Origin: an uncultured Hungatella sp.
GTDB lineage: Bacteria > Bacillota > Clostridia > Lachnospirales > Lachnospiraceae
Direction: 5' to 3'
DNA length: 30,313 bases
Assembly (NCBI GenBank): GCA_910585435.1
Contig: CAJUEJ010000034.1
Span: forward strand, 1 to 30,313
Shown here: positions 29,997 through 30,313 of the stretch, in pieces
How positions within the stretch are numbered: position 1 is the first letter of the stretch
Layout of the letters: each line of letters begins with the position of its first letter
Position numbers and translations under genes: made by a program
Notes under the pieces: generated by a model
Told to the model about the DNA's origin: nothing
The model's input: the letters and a program-made list of their open reading frames with translations, nothing else
Database searches by the model: none

Positions 29997-30313
29997 ATGT
30001 ATATTGACAAAAACGGATTAAATGCTGCCTCTCCTGTTCAGGATACGGCAAATGTGGTTCATACGACAGAAACCTCGGACCCTGGATTTGCTCCGATTTC
30101 TCCCGATACGCCTTCCTGGGGACCGCCTCCAGGCGATAATTCCCCTGGATTTGCTCCGATTTCCCCTGACACGCCTTCCTGGGGGCCGCCTCCAGGCGAC
30201 AATTCCCCCGGATTTGCTCCGATTTCCCCTGACACGCCTTCCTGGGGACCGCCTCCAGGCGACAATTCCCCTGGATTTGCTCCGATTTCCCCTGACACAC
30301 CTTCCTGTGGGCC
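29997..30313 (+). CDS. Proline-rich repeat protein, 3' end cut by window edge
   Basis: A plus-strand frame opens at ATG 29997 with AGAAAGGAAA about 7 bases upstream and runs off the window (105 codons seen, no stop). After a 28-residue N-terminus (MYIDKNGLNAASPVQDT and on) with no signal peptide come 21-residue units PGFAPISPDTPSWGPPPGDNS: three complete and a fourth that changes Trp to Cys. I do not recognise the family. Such proline-rich tracts occur in surface, spore-coat or scaffold proteins, but nothing here decides between them. The minus-strand open frames over the same bases are shadows created by the repeat. Confidence 0.7.
   Translation, partial: MYIDKNGLNAASPVQDTANVVHTTETSDPGFAPISPDTPSWGPPPGDNSPGFAPISPDTPSWGPPPGDNSPGFAPISPDTPSWGPPPGDNSPGFAPISPDTPSCG
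30081..30313 (+). repeat. 63-bp tandem repeats in proline-rich gene
   Basis: Units begin at 30081, 30144, 30207 and 30270 (last one cut by the edge). Units 2-4 are almost identical and differ mainly at third codon positions, pointing to recent expansion. The 63-bp period keeps the frame. Confidence 0.9.

Noticed and set aside
30059..30300. Minus-strand frames with repeated SGEIGANPGELSPGGGPQEG units.
   Set aside because: The plus-strand frame has a start codon and ribosome binding site in the right place; the minus frames arise because the 63-bp period keeps every frame open.

Overview
The window looks like chromosome from a spore-forming, rod-shaped member of the Clostridia, most likely a Lachnospiraceae-type gut anaerobe. 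The grounds are a sporulation sigma factor of the SigK type, a MinC-MinD-MinE-RodA cell-shape cluster, a cytoplasmic GH51 arabinofuranosidase with an AraC-type neighbour, strong AGGAGG-type ribosome binding sites with several TTG starts, and the split purine genes. This is inference from gene content; there is no rRNA or other direct taxonomic marker in the window. Almost all genes lie on the minus strand, so the layout is easiest to follow from right to left.

Right end (27.3-30.3 kb): the start of a plus-strand gene with near-identical 63-bp proline-rich repeats, an AraC-family regulator (plus), and divergently an alpha-L-arabinofuranosidase (minus) with a structured leader and a good terminator. 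Then comes a two-gene unit for a GspF/PilC-like membrane protein and a prepilin, with its own promoter (25.4-27.2 kb).

Translation fidelity and mismatch repair (15.9-25.4 kb): a textbook sigma-A promoter precedes miaB, mutS, mutL, a MazG-like pyrophosphohydrolase, miaA and a methionine gamma-lyase-family PLP enzyme. MiaA and MiaB make successive modifications of tRNA A37; MutS and MutL act together in mismatch repair. Cell shape and division (5.7-15.1 kb): radC, mreC, mreD, a long class B PBP (PBP2), minC, minD, minE, rodA, an mgsA-like gene and dacF are tightly packed, many overlapping or nearly touching. Purine end steps (3.0-5.7 kb): a small P-loop protein, an archaeal-type IMP cyclohydrolase (PurO) and a stand-alone AICAR formyltransferase together replace bifunctional PurH. 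Then come sigK, a truncated AT-rich adenine methylase fragment, a plus-strand C_GCAxxG_C_C redox protein, and a partial metallo-beta-lactamase-fold gene running off the left edge.

The most unusual content is non-coding. Two copies of one roughly 145-bp palindromic element lie at 15.31-15.46 kb and, inverted, at 20.95-21.10 kb. They keep the same unpaired blocks, while their outer and apical stems differ in sequence with compensating changes on the opposite arm. A different palindrome of about 255 bp lies at 15.65-15.90 kb and a third nested one at 4.21-4.34 kb. MutL carries seven tandem 12-residue repeats in its linker, and another tandem repeat runs up to and into the mutS stop. No CRISPR array, tRNA, rRNA or intact insertion sequence was recognised.
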